Part shown: positions 8,237 through 19,035 of the stretch, piece after piece
Numbering within the stretch: position 1 is the stretch's first letter
Layout: each line of letters starts with the position of its first letter
Origin: Flavobacteriia bacterium
GTDB taxonomy: Bacteria; Bacteroidota; Bacteroidia; Flavobacteriales_D; Crocinitomicaceae
Direction of reading: 5' to 3'
DNA: 64,000 nt
NCBI GenBank assembly: GCA_947450325.1
Contig: CANFUT010000007.1
Span: 1 to 64,000, forward strand
Made by a program: the position numbers and the translations under genes
The notes under the pieces: model-generated
The model's input: only the letters and a program-made list of their open reading frames with translations
The model's database searches: none
What the model was told of the DNA's origin: nothing

Positions 8237-8743
8237 CCTTGGAGCTTTGTATATCGGAACCGTCGAACAAGGTTCTCCATACATGATGCTTTTCGCAGTC
8301 GGCTGCAGTTTATTTGTCAATTCAACCATTGCAAATGCAGGAGATGCAATGTCGGCGCAACCTTTGATGATGAATTTTCCATCGGGATATTGCGTAGTGT
8401 CAAATTCGGTGATTTTTTTGAGAATCAACGCTTTTTGTAAATCGATTTCGTTTCCAACGACTGAAAAATGGCAAACATTCAAAAGTTTGACAGAAATAAG
8501 CATATAAGCCCAAGTAGGAACGATGGCGTCTGCAGAGCAATGAATGTAAACATCTTTTCCAGCATATCGCGACCAATCGTGTTCAGCGATAAAGGTTCTA
8601 AAATCTTTTTCTTTCAAAATCAAACCTTGCCAAAGCTGGGGCGCGATGTCAAATTCTACGATATTATTGGTATTCGGTTTAAAGTCTGCCAAGTCTAAGC
8701 TAATTAAACCACTTTCCTTTATTTTATTGCGTATTTCTTCCAT
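8234..8743 (-). CDS. DUF2480 family protein
   Basis: The 169-residue soluble protein has no signal peptide. The pattern LISLDLADF near residue 14, the APQLWQGLILKEKDFR segment near 34-49, the VYIHCSADAIVPTWAYMLI stretch near 66-84 and VIKGCAD-like strand near 125-131 match the Bacteroidota-wide DUF2480 family as I know it. Its function is unestablished. Several Cys and His residues (HCSAD, KGCAD) could bind metal, but that is a guess. It is a single gene facing the lipid kinase gene. Confidence 0.75.
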   Translation of the reverse strand: MEEIRNKIKESGLISLDLADFKPNTNNIVEFDIAPQLWQGLILKEKDFRTFIAEHDWSRYAGKDVYIHCSADAIVPTWAYMLISVKLLNVCHFSVVGNEIDLQKALILKKITEFDTTQYPDGKFIIKGCADIASPAFAMVELTNKLQPTAKSIMYGEPCSTVPIYKAPR

Positions 8744-8893
8744 ATTGTTGTTGATTTAATTAGGTCAAATTTACTCAGATTTACGAATAGTTCCATGGAT
8801 AGAATTTAGATTGATTAAAAATAATTTTTTTCCAGCTTGGTTGGCTAGAATAAAATTTACTATCTTGCACGCTTAAATTAAAAAAACATAAAG

Positions 8894-9316
8894 ATGAAAT
8901 TTGTAAGCGCATTATTTTTAGGATTAACTCTTTCTTTATTGGTTTCTTGTAGTGGAGATCCAATTTTAAAGACATGGAAATTGGACAATATGGACGTTGA
9001 AGCTCTTTTGAAAGAGATGCCTAAGGAAACTCAGGACATGATGAGAAAAGGCGCTAAAGAAAACATGGATAAAACCAGAGGTAAAGTTGTTTTTAAATTT
9101 GAAGAAGGTGGAAAATTCTCTGCTGAAAATCCAAACATGGATGGAACAACAATGAAACAAGCTGGAACTTGGAAAATGGCTGCTGATAAAAAATCTTTCA
9201 CTGCAGATATTAAAGGTGAAAAACAAATTTTCACTATCCATGAATTGTCAAGTGATAAATTGGTAATTGAGCCAAAAGATCAAAAAATGAAATTGATTTT
9301 TATCCCAAAGAACTAA
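8894..9316 (+). CDS. Small lipocalin-like lipoprotein
   Basis: The 140-residue protein has a lipoprotein signal with the lipobox ending LLVSC19, so it should be lipid-anchored in the periplasm or outer membrane. The mature part has the order WKL...KGKVVFKFEEGGKF...GTWKMAADKKSFT...FTIHELSSDKLVI, the pattern of short lipocalin-like domains common in this phylum. No ligand or partner is indicated. A -7-like box (TATCTTGC, 8861-8868) with TTG at 8841-8843 suggests its own promoter, and a hairpin terminator follows at 9338-9369. Confidence 0.75.
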   Translation: MKFVSALFLGLTLSLLVSCSGDPILKTWKLDNMDVEALLKEMPKETQDMMRKGAKENMDKTRGKVVFKFEEGGKFSAENPNMDGTTMKQAGTWKMAADKKSFTADIKGEKQIFTIHELSSDKLVIEPKDQKMKLIFIPKN

Positions 9317-9337
9317 GATAAAAATTTCAAATATTTT

Positions 9338-9369
9338 AAATCCTTCATGTTAAATGAGGGATTTTTTTT
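9338..9369 (+). terminator. Rho-independent terminator after the lipocalin-like lipoprotein
   Basis: The stem AAATCCTTCAT / ATGAGGGATTT (10 of 11 pairs) closes a 5-base loop and runs into eight T residues. Downstream up to 9618 the DNA is AT-rich without a gene. It holds the operator at 9559-9581. Confidence 0.8.
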
Positions 9370-9558
9370 GTCCTTTTTTTTGAAAATTAATTTAGTGATT
9401 TTACTTGTTTTCGTTAGAAAATTTACACGTTTGAGAATTAAACTTTGAATTTGCATATTTTCAAAATCCCTTAATTTATTGAGATTTATAAAAATTGATG
9501 AAAAAAACATGAAAAAAAAATAGTCAAATTTTTGTTTGTATTAAAATTTGATTTACAT

Positions 9559-9581
9559 TTAAGGGTCATTTTGACACTAAG
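9559..9581. promoter_or_regulatory. Starch-regulon operator upstream of the SusE/F-like gene
   Basis: The half-sites are TTAAGGGTC (6 of 9 to consensus) and GACACTAAG (9 of 9) around a 5-bp spacer. It ends 37 bp before the start codon at 9619. A TTTG inside the site (9570-9573) could be the -33 element. No good -7 box was found. It is one of seven copies in the window; the others are at 14200, 23489, 24337, 33809, 39568 and 52541. Confidence 0.65.
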
Positions 9582-9618
9582 TTAAACTTTTTATTAATAT
9601 TATTTAATTGAAAAAATT

Positions 9619-10221
9619 ATGAAAAAAATCTTTACTATTTGTGCTGCGTTGTTCTTAGGAACTACTGCTTTTTCTCAAACTGTAGGTCTTATCGGACCAT
9701 CTGTACCAGGAAATACTTGGGCTGCAGATACTACAATGAACTCAACTGATAATGAAAATTTCACATTGACTTTGGATTTATTAGCTGATCAAATCAAATT
9801 CAGACAAGATGATGCTTGGACTGTAGCTTGGGGTGATGGTGGTTTCCCTTCTGGAACAGGTGATGTTGCTGGTGGTTCACCAAACATTAACGTACCAGTT
9901 GCTGGAAATTATACAGTAACTTTCGTATTGTCTACAGCTGCTTACAATTTCCAATTGAACACTGCAAGTATTTCTGAAAATTCTGCAAACTTGAATTTGT
10001 CAGTTTACCCAAATCCATCTAACGAGTCTGTTAATTTCAGATTTGATGCATCTAACGAAGCTACAATCACTTTGTTTGATTTAGCTGGAAAACAAGTTTC
10101 TTCTAAAACTGAGACTGCACAAACAATCAACGTTAACACTGAAAACTTGAATGCTGGTATCTACATGTACCAAGTTAAAGTTGGAAACAACGTTACAACT
10201 GGAAAAATTTCTAAAAAATAA
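9619..10221 (+). CDS. Small secreted SusE/SusF-like starch-binding protein with T9SS sorting domain
   Basis: The 200-residue protein has a signal peptide (about 1-19, ending AFSQ). One beta domain of about 100 residues opens with VGLIGPSVPGNTWAADTTM and contains KFRQDDAWTVAWGDGGFPSGTGD, the pattern of one SusE/SusF-type starch-binding module. It ends in a type A T9SS sorting domain (from LNLSVYPNPSNESVNF). Typical SusE/F proteins are multi-domain lipoproteins, so this is a one-domain version using T9SS. It should bind alpha-glucan at the cell surface. An operator precedes it, and a large GH13 amylase follows after a terminator. Confidence 0.7.
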   Translation: MKKIFTICAALFLGTTAFSQTVGLIGPSVPGNTWAADTTMNSTDNENFTLTLDLLADQIKFRQDDAWTVAWGDGGFPSGTGDVAGGSPNINVPVAGNYTVTFVLSTAAYNFQLNTASISENSANLNLSVYPNPSNESVNFRFDASNEATITLFDLAGKQVSSKTETAQTINVNTENLNAGIYMYQVKVGNNVTTGKISKK

Positions 10222-10240
10222 TTAGAATCCATTTATTTGA

Positions 10241-10270
10241 AAGCCTAGGTTTTTGCCTAGGCTTTTTTTT
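10241..10270 (+). terminator. Strong terminator between the SusE/F-like gene and the GH13 amylase
   Basis: The perfect 9-bp stem AAGCCTAGG / CCTAGGCTT (10241-10249, 10256-10264) is followed by a run of T residues to 10270. No convincing promoter was found between it and the amylase start at 10319, so partial read-through may set the ratio of the two products. Confidence 0.85.
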
Positions 10271-10318
10271 CTCTAATAAACTACCTGTAAAAACTAATCT
10301 TATTTTAAACTATTAATT

Positions 10319-13090
10319 ATGAAGAAGTTATTATTCATTTTCGGTTTTTTCGCCTTGCATTTTAGTACAGTTGCTCAAGTAATTAGTGTTTCACCTGCTT
10401 TTCCAACAGCAAGTGATGTTGTCACAATTACATACAAAGCAACAGAAGGAAACGCAGCATTGACAGGAGTTTCAACCATTTATGCACACATGGGTCTGAT
10501 TACCAGCACCAGTACTTCAAATACTGATTGGCAATATGTTCAAGGTGTTTGGGGAACAGCGGATGCAAATGTTTTGATGACTAATATGGGTAATAACACG
10601 CATCAAATTACAGTTGATATTAGTACTTTTTACGGTTTTCCAGTCGGAACAGTTGTCAATAAATTAGCTTTTGTATTTAGAAATGCAGCAGGTACTATTG
10701 TTGGTAGAAATGCAGACGGAAGCGATATACTTTATGATGTTTATCCTTCAAATGCTGGTTTTCTCTCAAAAATATTTGAACCAACTTTGAATACAGTGGT
10801 CAATTTAAACGACCAATTGCCAATCGTTGGAAAAACGAATCAATCGGCAAACTTAACTTTAAAAGACAATGGAGTTGTTGTAAACTCAGTTAATAATTCC
10901 ACAGTGTTAAATTATACAATTTCGGCTAACACTCCAGGAGATCATATTGTAGAATTTGTTGCTGATAATGGCAGTGAAATACAAATTGATACTGTGATGT
11001 ATGTGGTAAATCCTACCATTAATTCGATAGATCCACCTGCAAATACAGTTGATGGCTTGAATAGAATAGATGATAATACCATTCTTATAAGACTTTTTGC
11101 TCCTGAAAAAAACAATGTTTATGTAATCGGAGATTTCAATGATTGGAGTCCAAGTATCACCAATCACATGAATCGTTCAATTGACGGAAACACTTGGTGG
11201 CTGCAAATTTCAGGATTAAGTCCAGATATTGTTTATGGTTATCAATTTTACATTGATGGCAATTTGAAATTGGCAGATCCATATTCGATGTTAGTGGCAG
11301 ATAAATCAAATGATGTAAACATTCCTTTGGCTAATTATCCTGATCCCTATGTTTATCCAACAGATTTAACTTCAGGTTTTATCTCGCTTTTCAAGACAAA
11401 TGATGTTGCTTTCAATTGGCAAAATGACGGTTTTACGAAGCCTGAGAAAAAGGAATTGGTTATTTATGAATTATTGGTAAGAGATTTTATTGCGTCGCAC
11501 GACTATCAAACCTTGGCTGATACGATTCAATATTTAGCGAATATGGGAATCAATGCCATCGAATTGATGCCGGTGAATGAATATGAAAACAATGAAAGTT
11601 GGGGTTACAATCCAAGTTTTCACATGGCGTTGGATAAGTATTATGGAACACCAGAGCATTTTAAATCTTTCGTAGATATTTGTCATGAAAAAGGCATCGC
11701 GGTGATTATGGATATTGCACTAAATCATGCTTTTGGACAAAATCCAATGGTAAATATGTATTGGGACGCGGCAAATAATAGAACAGCGGCAAATAATCCT
11801 TGGTTCAACGCAGTTTGTCCGCACGATCCATATTGCTGGGGATACGATTTGAACCATGAAGCACAGGCTACCAAAAATTACATAGATAGAATCAATCACT
11901 ACTGGTTAAATGAATTCCATGTCGATGGTTTTAGATTTGATTATACAAAAGGATTTGTAAATAGTGCTGCTTCTTATAGTAATACTAGAATTGACATTTT
12001 GAAAAGAATGGCTGATACAATTTGGGCGACTCATCCAGATGCATACATTATTTTGGAACATTGGGCTGATAACAGTGAAGAAAAAATTCTTTCTGATTAT
12101 GGAATGATGCTTTGGGGAAATTTGACTTATGAGTATCACCAAGCAATGAAAGGAAGTGGTTCTAATTTTTCAAATGGAATTTATTCCGCAAGAGGATGGA
12201 CAAATCCTTATTTGGTCACTTATATTGAAAGTCACGACGAAGAACGTGGCGTTTATGACGCAATGCAATTTGGAAGTGTTTCAAATTTAGATCATACAGT
12301 AAAAAATAATTTGCCAGTTTGTTTGTTACGTGCACAAACCGCTGCAGTATTGTTGTTGACTTCTCCTGGTCCAAAAATGATTTGGCAATTTGGAGAATTA
12401 GGGTATGATTATTCTATCGATTATGGTTGTAGAATTTGTAATAAACCAATTCTTTGGAATTATTTTTTACAAAACGATAAAAAGCAGTTGTATGATGTTT
12501 ACAGTGCGACAATCAAATTGAAAACACAATATGAAGTGTTTAAATCAGGAACATTGCAGTATTCTTTGTCTTCAACAGTGAAAAGATTAACTTATACGCA
12601 TCCAACAATGGATGCAATTGTTTTAGGAAACTTTGCGGTACAAAATTCACTTACTTCCGTTAGCTTCCCGCAATTAGGTTGGTGGTATGAATATTATACC
12701 GGTGATAGTTTGCAAATAACGCAAGCAACAACAGCCATTACCTTAAAACCTGGGGAATATAGAGTTTATACAACAACCAAATTGACAAAACCAGAGATAC
12801 TTTCAACGGTTGGTTTAGAAGCCTTGTTAGAAAGTAGTTTTGATATGAACGTTTTTCCAAATCCAACGGTGAATGAAATTCAAGTACAGTTCGATTTGAA
12901 AGCTGCAGGAGATGTTAATCTAAAAGTGATTGATTTAAAAGGAAATTTGGTTTATGAAAAAGATTTAGCAAATAATAATGCAGGACTTTTTAAATATAAA
13001 ATCGATGTTAACTCATTGGAAAAAGGAACTTATTTGATTTTGGTTCAAACAGATCAAGGTTTCACCAATGAAACTTTTGTAAAGGAATAG
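10319..13090 (+). CDS. Surface GH13 alpha-amylase/pullulanase-type enzyme with CBM48-like module and T9SS domain
   Basis: The order in 923 residues is: signal peptide (about 1-19); beta-rich N-terminal domain (20-150); Ig-like strand region (155-230); CBM48-like module (about 245-335, YVIGDFNDWSP); GH13 catalytic barrel (about 375-740); beta domain; type A T9SS sorting domain (from MNVFPNPTVNEIQ near 844). All four GH13 regions are present: DIALNH (465-470), GFRFDYTKG with nucleophile D541, ILEHW with acid/base E580, and ESHDEE with D640. It should cleave alpha-1,4 or alpha-1,6 glucan bonds outside the cell; the CBM48-like module hints at branched substrates. It lies after the SusE/F-like gene in the starch island. 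Confidence 0.9.
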   Translation: MKKLLFIFGFFALHFSTVAQVISVSPAFPTASDVVTITYKATEGNAALTGVSTIYAHMGLITSTSTSNTDWQYVQGVWGTADANVLMTNMGNNTHQITVDISTFYGFPVGTVVNKLAFVFRNAAGTIVGRNADGSDILYDVYPSNAGFLSKIFEPTLNTVVNLNDQLPIVGKTNQSANLTLKDNGVVVNSVNNSTVLNYTISANTPGDHIVEFVADNGSEIQIDTVMYVVNPTINSIDPPANTVDGLNRIDDNTILIRLFAPEKNNVYVIGDFNDWSPSITNHMNRSIDGNTWWLQISGLSPDIVYGYQFYIDGNLKLADPYSMLVADKSNDVNIPLANYPDPYVYPTDLTSGFISLFKTNDVAFNWQNDGFTKPEKKELVIYELLVRDFIASHDYQTLADTIQYLANMGINAIELMPVNEYENNESWGYNPSFHMALDKYYGTPEHFKSFVDICHEKGIAVIMDIALNHAFGQNPMVNMYWDAANNRTAANNPWFNAVCPHDPYCWGYDLNHEAQATKNYIDRINHYWLNEFHVDGFRFDYTKGFVNSAASYSNTRIDILKRMADTIWATHPDAYIILEHWADNSEEKILSDYGMMLWGNLTYEYHQAMKGSGSNFSNGIYSARGWTNPYLVTYIESHDEERGVYDAMQFGSVSNLDHTVKNNLPVCLLRAQTAAVLLLTSPGPKMIWQFGELGYDYSIDYGCRICNKPILWNYFLQNDKKQLYDVYSATIKLKTQYEVFKSGTLQYSLSSTVKRLTYTHPTMDAIVLGNFAVQNSLTSVSFPQLGWWYEYYTGDSLQITQATTAITLKPGEYRVYTTTKLTKPEILSTVGLEALLESSFDMNVFPNPTVNEIQVQFDLKAAGDVNLKVIDLKGNLVYEKDLANNNAGLFKYKIDVNSLEKGTYLILVQTDQGFTNETFVKE

Positions 13091-13112
13091 ATAAAGGTTT
13101 AAATCAAAAAAA

Positions 13113-13140
13113 AACGGCTTCAAAAGAGCCGTTTTTTTTT
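13113..13140. terminator. Bidirectional terminator between the amylase and gapA
   Basis: A stem AACGGCT / AGCCGTT with a 7-base loop has an A run before it and a T run after it, so it can end transcription on both strands of this convergent pair. Confidence 0.85.
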
Positions 13141-13144
13141 GATG

Positions 13145-14149
<1,005 letters not shown>

Positions 14150-14199
14150 TCAATTTAAATTGTTACTTGTATTCTAAACAAATATACAATATTAAATCA

Positions 14200-14222
14200 G
14201 TAAGTGTACATTTGACACTAAG
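14200..14222. promoter_or_regulatory. Starch-regulon operator upstream of gapA
   Basis: The half-sites GTAAGTGTA (6 of 9) and GACACTAAG (9 of 9) flank a 5-bp spacer. On the minus strand it is followed after 13 bp by a perfect -7 box, TATATTTG (14186-14179), so it covers the expected -33 region of the gapA promoter. The position would suit either an activator or a repressor. Confidence 0.7.
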
Positions 14223-14335
14223 TATTTTTGTTAAAAAATACCAATAAATGAAAGTATTTGAAATTCGACTTTTGTCACTCATTTTGATTTATTTGAGTGA
14301 ACGAAATTTTCAGAAAAAGATGAATGTATTTAGAA

Positions 14336-16702
14336 TTACAATTTTACAAATTGCTGACGTGAAATCGAGTTTCCTTGAGTTATTTCAATGAAGTAAACGC
14401 CTGATTTCAATTTTTCGGTTGACAATTGATAAGCATCATTTCCGCCATTCAATTCAAAATGATCCAAGACCCTACCGTCCATTCCAATGAAATTAATTTT
14501 GAGATTTTCTGAAATGATTTTTTCGAAAGTCACATTTAATAAGTCGTTGGTTGGATTTGGATAAATATTCGTAGTTAAAGTCTCGCTTTCTTCTATACCT
14601 ACAAATGATACAGCACAAGCGCAATTGTTTTTCACAACTGTTGGATCAACAACTTCTGGAGCCATGTAATTCAATTTGACCCAACATTTTTGCCCTGTTT
14701 GGGTTGCTGTCGTATTTTTAATTTTAACAGTCATCCATCCAGTATACGCTGGCACAATTGAGTCTATGATTGTGCCTGCAGCGGAAATCGAATCAAAAAC
14801 AGTACAATCTTTGTCAGCGTAGAGCACAGTAATAGAATTACTTGCATTTTCAGGATACAATTCGAGTTTTACTTGTTCACCCGCTTTGACAAAGATTTTT
14901 CCAACTACTCTGCATTGTTCGCTGTTGGTTGGAAGCGCTCCGCCTTGTTTAAGTGAAGAGTTGTGTCTATCTCCTAAATCATTTGCCATTTCCCATTCTT
15001 GGGTAATTCTTTTGTTTGGTTGAACGTAATTTGTCGTTATTCCAGCTGGTGCCCAAATTGAATAACCTCTTCTTCCCAAAAGCGCTGTTCCATCACATGG
15101 TGGAATAGAAATATCAACTTTTCCGCCACCGTAAACTGTGATTGTGTTTGTTCCATTTGCACCAGAATAATCTGTCAAAATAGTACCATCGCTCCAAGCA
15201 GTTTGAACGCCAACCAAATTTTGCCAAGTTGACCATTGATCATTCACCGCAACCAATGCTTTACCTTCTCTTTCAATCACTAATGCATCAGCAGCTTGCC
15301 ATCTCACCAAGTAATTTCCTTCTTTAAAATGTAAATTTTGGTGACACCAAATCAAATTTTCCATGTCACTATATACTGGCAATTGCGCTTCGTCTGAAGG
15401 TGAGTGAGAAAAACGATTACTCAAATATCCAAGGTTAAAGACATCTTCAAAAAATAATTGTGGAGCACCATCAACTGCTAAGATAATCGCATGAACAACA
15501 CTTTTTCTTCCATCATTTGGTTCAACATGAGGAGCCAATTCATTTCCGGTATCCCAACCAATATAATTTCCATCTACATCTTTTTCAGGTCTAAATGTGT
15601 CATGATTGTTTACAAAAGGAACTGTTTTATATCTATTTTGTTGTTGGTAACTTGGAACTGTTCCTAAATCAAATCCTCCATTTCCTGAAACAATTCCTGC
15701 CAATGCATTGCGCAAACCAAAATCAAATGTTCCAGCTCTACTTTGTACGTCCGAAACCCAAGTGTCTAATTCAGTCGTTCCACCAACCCATTCGCCTACA
15801 GCAAACATGTCTGCTCCGCCATTTGCCCACAATGAACCATATTGCAAGTTCCACAGGAAATCTTCTGCAGCGTATGTAGGAAAATGTTTCACAGCATCTA
15901 ATCTCAAGCCTTCCCAACCTACTTGTTTTTTATACCAAATAATCCAATCTCTCATTCCATCTCGCATGTAGTTTTGAGCTTGTGTTGGATTGTAAGTTGC
16001 GTTTCCACTTCCACCAAATGCAGAAGATTCATAAGAAATATCTGGTCCCCAATATGGAGAATTGATAGGGTTTGAACAACAAGGATTACTGGCATTTGGA
16101 TAGAAATTGGTCCAATTTTTAGGAAATCTACCTTTTCGATTCAAATATTCAGTACTTGATTCAGATGTTGCAGGAGTTTCGAAACAAGAATATCTAAAAT
16201 TTTTGTATTTATTCGTACTTCCATCGTCCATTGCGCTTGGGTCTTGACCTCCTAGACCAGCATTTGAACCTGCTCCTGTGACATGATTCAAAACGATATC
16301 TTGAATCACATCAATTCCATTCGCTTTCAAAACAGCAACCATTCGCAGCAATTCATCTTTATCGCCCATTCTGGTTTTTACATTGCCTTTTTGATATTTA
16401 TCTCCTAAATCATATTGATCAAAAGGGGCATATCCAACGCTGTTTGTACCGGTATTTTTTACTGTTGGTGGTATCCAAACAGCATCAATTCCTAAAGATT
16501 TGAGTCGAGGTGCAATTTCAACCAAATAATTTGACCATCCATTTGGGTAATTGCTGTTCCAATAGTCCCACCAAAAACCTTGTAAAACTATTTGGCGTCG
16601 TGTATTATTCGTTTGCGCTTGATTTATGTTTGAAGTAAAAATAGTTAGGACAAGAAAAACAATTATTCTTGCAATTTTTGTTTGAATGAACGAAATTCTC
16701 AT
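14336..16702 (-). CDS. Surface GH13 alpha-amylase with T9SS domain
   Basis: The 788-residue protein has a signal peptide (about 1-30) and a GH13 barrel that begins almost at once (RRQIVLQGFWWDYW). The four conserved regions are DIVLNH (135-140), GLRLDAVKH with nucleophile D269, AVGEW with E304, and FVNNHD with D368. This is the pattern of liquefying alpha-amylases. A region of about 200 residues follows, with beta-sandwich character, then a type A T9SS domain (TNIYPNPTNDLLNV to QFVKL). It should cut starch at the cell surface to oligomers for SusCD. It is the last gene of the minus-strand run that starts at 23464, 42 bp after the GH65 gene. Confidence 0.9.
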   Translation of the reverse strand: MRISFIQTKIARIIVFLVLTIFTSNINQAQTNNTRRQIVLQGFWWDYWNSNYPNGWSNYLVEIAPRLKSLGIDAVWIPPTVKNTGTNSVGYAPFDQYDLGDKYQKGNVKTRMGDKDELLRMVAVLKANGIDVIQDIVLNHVTGAGSNAGLGGQDPSAMDDGSTNKYKNFRYSCFETPATSESSTEYLNRKGRFPKNWTNFYPNASNPCCSNPINSPYWGPDISYESSAFGGSGNATYNPTQAQNYMRDGMRDWIIWYKKQVGWEGLRLDAVKHFPTYAAEDFLWNLQYGSLWANGGADMFAVGEWVGGTTELDTWVSDVQSRAGTFDFGLRNALAGIVSGNGGFDLGTVPSYQQQNRYKTVPFVNNHDTFRPEKDVDGNYIGWDTGNELAPHVEPNDGRKSVVHAIILAVDGAPQLFFEDVFNLGYLSNRFSHSPSDEAQLPVYSDMENLIWCHQNLHFKEGNYLVRWQAADALVIEREGKALVAVNDQWSTWQNLVGVQTAWSDGTILTDYSGANGTNTITVYGGGKVDISIPPCDGTALLGRRGYSIWAPAGITTNYVQPNKRITQEWEMANDLGDRHNSSLKQGGALPTNSEQCRVVGKIFVKAGEQVKLELYPENASNSITVLYADKDCTVFDSISAAGTIIDSIVPAYTGWMTVKIKNTTATQTGQKCWVKLNYMAPEVVDPTVVKNNCACAVSFVGIEESETLTTNIYPNPTNDLLNVTFEKIISENLKINFIGMDGRVLDHFELNGGNDAYQLSTEKLKSGVYFIEITQGNSISRQQFVKL

Positions 16703-16744
16703 ACTTTAAAAATTAATCTTGTTAATATTCTACTTCATGCGCTT

Positions 16745-19033
16745 CTATGAAAGTACTTTTAAATTTGTTTCAATGCTTGAACTTGGCAAGATTTCAATAG
16801 ATTGCCCTAAGATAATTGCATTTATTTTAATTTCTCCTTTGTTTTCTATAGAGATTGTTTCTTTTGAAATAGACAAACTCAATGGCTGATTTTGGTGGAA
16901 AATATTAAATTCATATTTTGTCCATTGATCAGGAGTAATTGGATTCAAAATCAAGTTCTCACCTTGAACTCTAACTCCTGCGAGTCCTTCAACTATACTC
17001 ATCCAAGTTCCAGCCATACTGGTAATGTGCAATCCTTCTGCAACTTCTCTGTTGTAATCGTCAAGATCCAATCTTGAAGTTCTCAAATACATTTTGTAAG
17101 CAGTTGATTTATCTCCAATTTTCGCAGCCAAAATCGAGTGAATACAAGGCGAAAGCGATGATTCGTGCACTGTTTTTGGTTCGTAGAAATTGAAATTATC
17201 TTTGATTTCATCCATTGAAAAATCATCTTCAAAGAGATAAATTCCTTGTAAAACATCTGCTTGTTTGATAAAAACAGAACGCAAAATTCTGTCCCACGAC
17301 CAATGTTGGTTGATTGGTCTTTCATTTTCAGGAAGATCTGATGCGTTCATCAAAACCTTATCCAAAAAGTTATCTTGTTGCAAAAAGATATTTGAATCTT
17401 TCATTTTTGGCAAATAGATATTTGCAATCAAATGTTTCCAAGATTCACTTTCTCCTTCGCGTAAAATTTGTCTTTTATCTGCAAGTTTTTCTTCCACTTC
17501 AAGTGCGTAAGTCAAACACCATTTTGCGATGTAATTCGTGTACCAATTGTTATTCACATTGTTTTCATATTCATTTGGTCCAGTAACACCTAACATGACA
17601 AATTGTTTTTTGTCATCAGACCAATTGAATCTTTGCGCCCAAAATCTGGCAATTCCGATTAGAACGTCGCGTCCAAATTCACGCACGTATTCCCAATCGT
17701 TTGTATGTCTTTCGTAATTGTGAATTGCAAAAGCAATCGCACCATTTCTGTGAATTTCTTCGAATGTAATTTCCCATTCATTGTGACATTCTTCACCGTT
17801 CATCGTCACCATTGGATACAATGCTGCGCCGTCAGTGAATCCTAATTTCGCAGCATTTTCAATTGCTTTATCCAATTGATTGTAGCGGTATTTTAAAAGT
17901 TGTCTTGAAACTTTCTGCGGCGCAGTTTTTAGGAAAAAAGGAATGCAATATGCTTCAGTATCCCAATAAGTTGCACCTCCATATTTTTCGCCAGTAAAAC
18001 CTTTTGGTCCGATATTCAATTTGGAATTATTTCCAGTATATGTTTGATATAAATGGAAAATATTGAATCTAATCGCTTGTTGCGCCGATTTATCGCCTTC
18101 AATTTTTACATCAGCATTGACCCAAATTTGTTTCCAAGCTTCTTTGTGCGCTTCATGTAAGGCATCAAATCCACTTCTGTATGCTTCGGTAACTTGATTA
18201 ATTGCTGCTGCAACCGTATTAAATTCCGAATGATTGATTGTAGAAGTTATCGAAACATATTTTTTCAAGGTGTATTTTTTTCCTTGCTCTAAAAAATGCT
18301 CGAAATGATTGTCGATATATAAATCGTTTTGTTTGACATTAGGATGAATATCAAGCAAATTTTCTTCCTCCCAAAACGAGAAACGCATAGCAGTCGCAAC
18401 CAAATAGTTGGTTTTTTTAGTTCGCATACTTACCACACCTTTTTTTACACCAACTCTTTCAGTATCTCGCAACCAGAAAAATTCATCGTAATTTGAATCT
18501 GAATTGTTGACATTTCCATCCAAGTAAGGAGTGAATTTTACATTTCCAGAAAAATTCAAGGGAGTGATGGTATATTTAATCGCAGCAATTTCTTCGTTGT
18601 GCATGGAGCAAAAACGAGTAGAAACGATTTCAAATTCTTTGTTTTCAGCAGTTACACATCGAAACTTACGTGTCAATGTGCCAGTAAACATATCTAATTC
18701 ACGGTAAAAAGACTTGATTTCAGCATTGAAAAGGTCTAATTCCTTACCGTCGATTTCAATTTTAATTCCAATCCAATTGCATGAATTGATGACTTTTGCA
18801 AAATATTCAGGATAACCGTTTTTCCACCAACCAACACGCGTTTTGTCTGGGTAATAAACACCACCAACATAACTTCCTTGTAAACTTTTCCCTGAATAGG
18901 TTTCTTCAAAATTGGCTCTTTGACCAAAACTACCGTTTCCGATAGCAAAAATGCTTTCAGCTTGTTCTTGTTTGTTTGCATCGAATTTGTTTTCGATGAT
19001 TTTCCATTCGTCTATTTCAAACAAATTGTTCAT
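16745..19033 (-). CDS. malP: Glycoside hydrolase family 65 maltose phosphorylase
   Basis: At 762 residues the length is typical for GH65 phosphorylases, with no signal peptide, so it is cytoplasmic. WDTEAY near residue 357 and the block HNEWEITFEEIHRN (417-430), which carries the general-acid Glu, match maltose phosphorylase closely. It should split maltose with phosphate into beta-glucose 1-phosphate and glucose. pgmB lies 2 bp upstream, and its product uses beta-glucose 1-phosphate; this supports maltose, although trehalose or kojibiose phosphorylases share the fold. It is in the mal operon with an inner-membrane sugar transporter and a putative sugar kinase. Confidence 0.9.
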   Translation of the reverse strand: MNNLFEIDEWKIIENKFDANKQEQAESIFAIGNGSFGQRANFEETYSGKSLQGSYVGGVYYPDKTRVGWWKNGYPEYFAKVINSCNWIGIKIEIDGKELDLFNAEIKSFYRELDMFTGTLTRKFRCVTAENKEFEIVSTRFCSMHNEEIAAIKYTITPLNFSGNVKFTPYLDGNVNNSDSNYDEFFWLRDTERVGVKKGVVSMRTKKTNYLVATAMRFSFWEEENLLDIHPNVKQNDLYIDNHFEHFLEQGKKYTLKKYVSITSTINHSEFNTVAAAINQVTEAYRSGFDALHEAHKEAWKQIWVNADVKIEGDKSAQQAIRFNIFHLYQTYTGNNSKLNIGPKGFTGEKYGGATYWDTEAYCIPFFLKTAPQKVSRQLLKYRYNQLDKAIENAAKLGFTDGAALYPMVTMNGEECHNEWEITFEEIHRNGAIAFAIHNYERHTNDWEYVREFGRDVLIGIARFWAQRFNWSDDKKQFVMLGVTGPNEYENNVNNNWYTNYIAKWCLTYALEVEEKLADKRQILREGESESWKHLIANIYLPKMKDSNIFLQQDNFLDKVLMNASDLPENERPINQHWSWDRILRSVFIKQADVLQGIYLFEDDFSMDEIKDNFNFYEPKTVHESSLSPCIHSILAAKIGDKSTAYKMYLRTSRLDLDDYNREVAEGLHITSMAGTWMSIVEGLAGVRVQGENLILNPITPDQWTKYEFNIFHQNQPLSLSISKETISIENKGEIKINAIILGQSIEILPSSSIETNLKVLS

Positions 19034-19035
19034 GC

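Noticed and set aside
16745-19033. Trehalose or kojibiose phosphorylase instead of maltose phosphorylase
   Set aside because: The fold is shared, but the HNEWEITFEEIHRN block and starch context favour maltose; not fully excluded.
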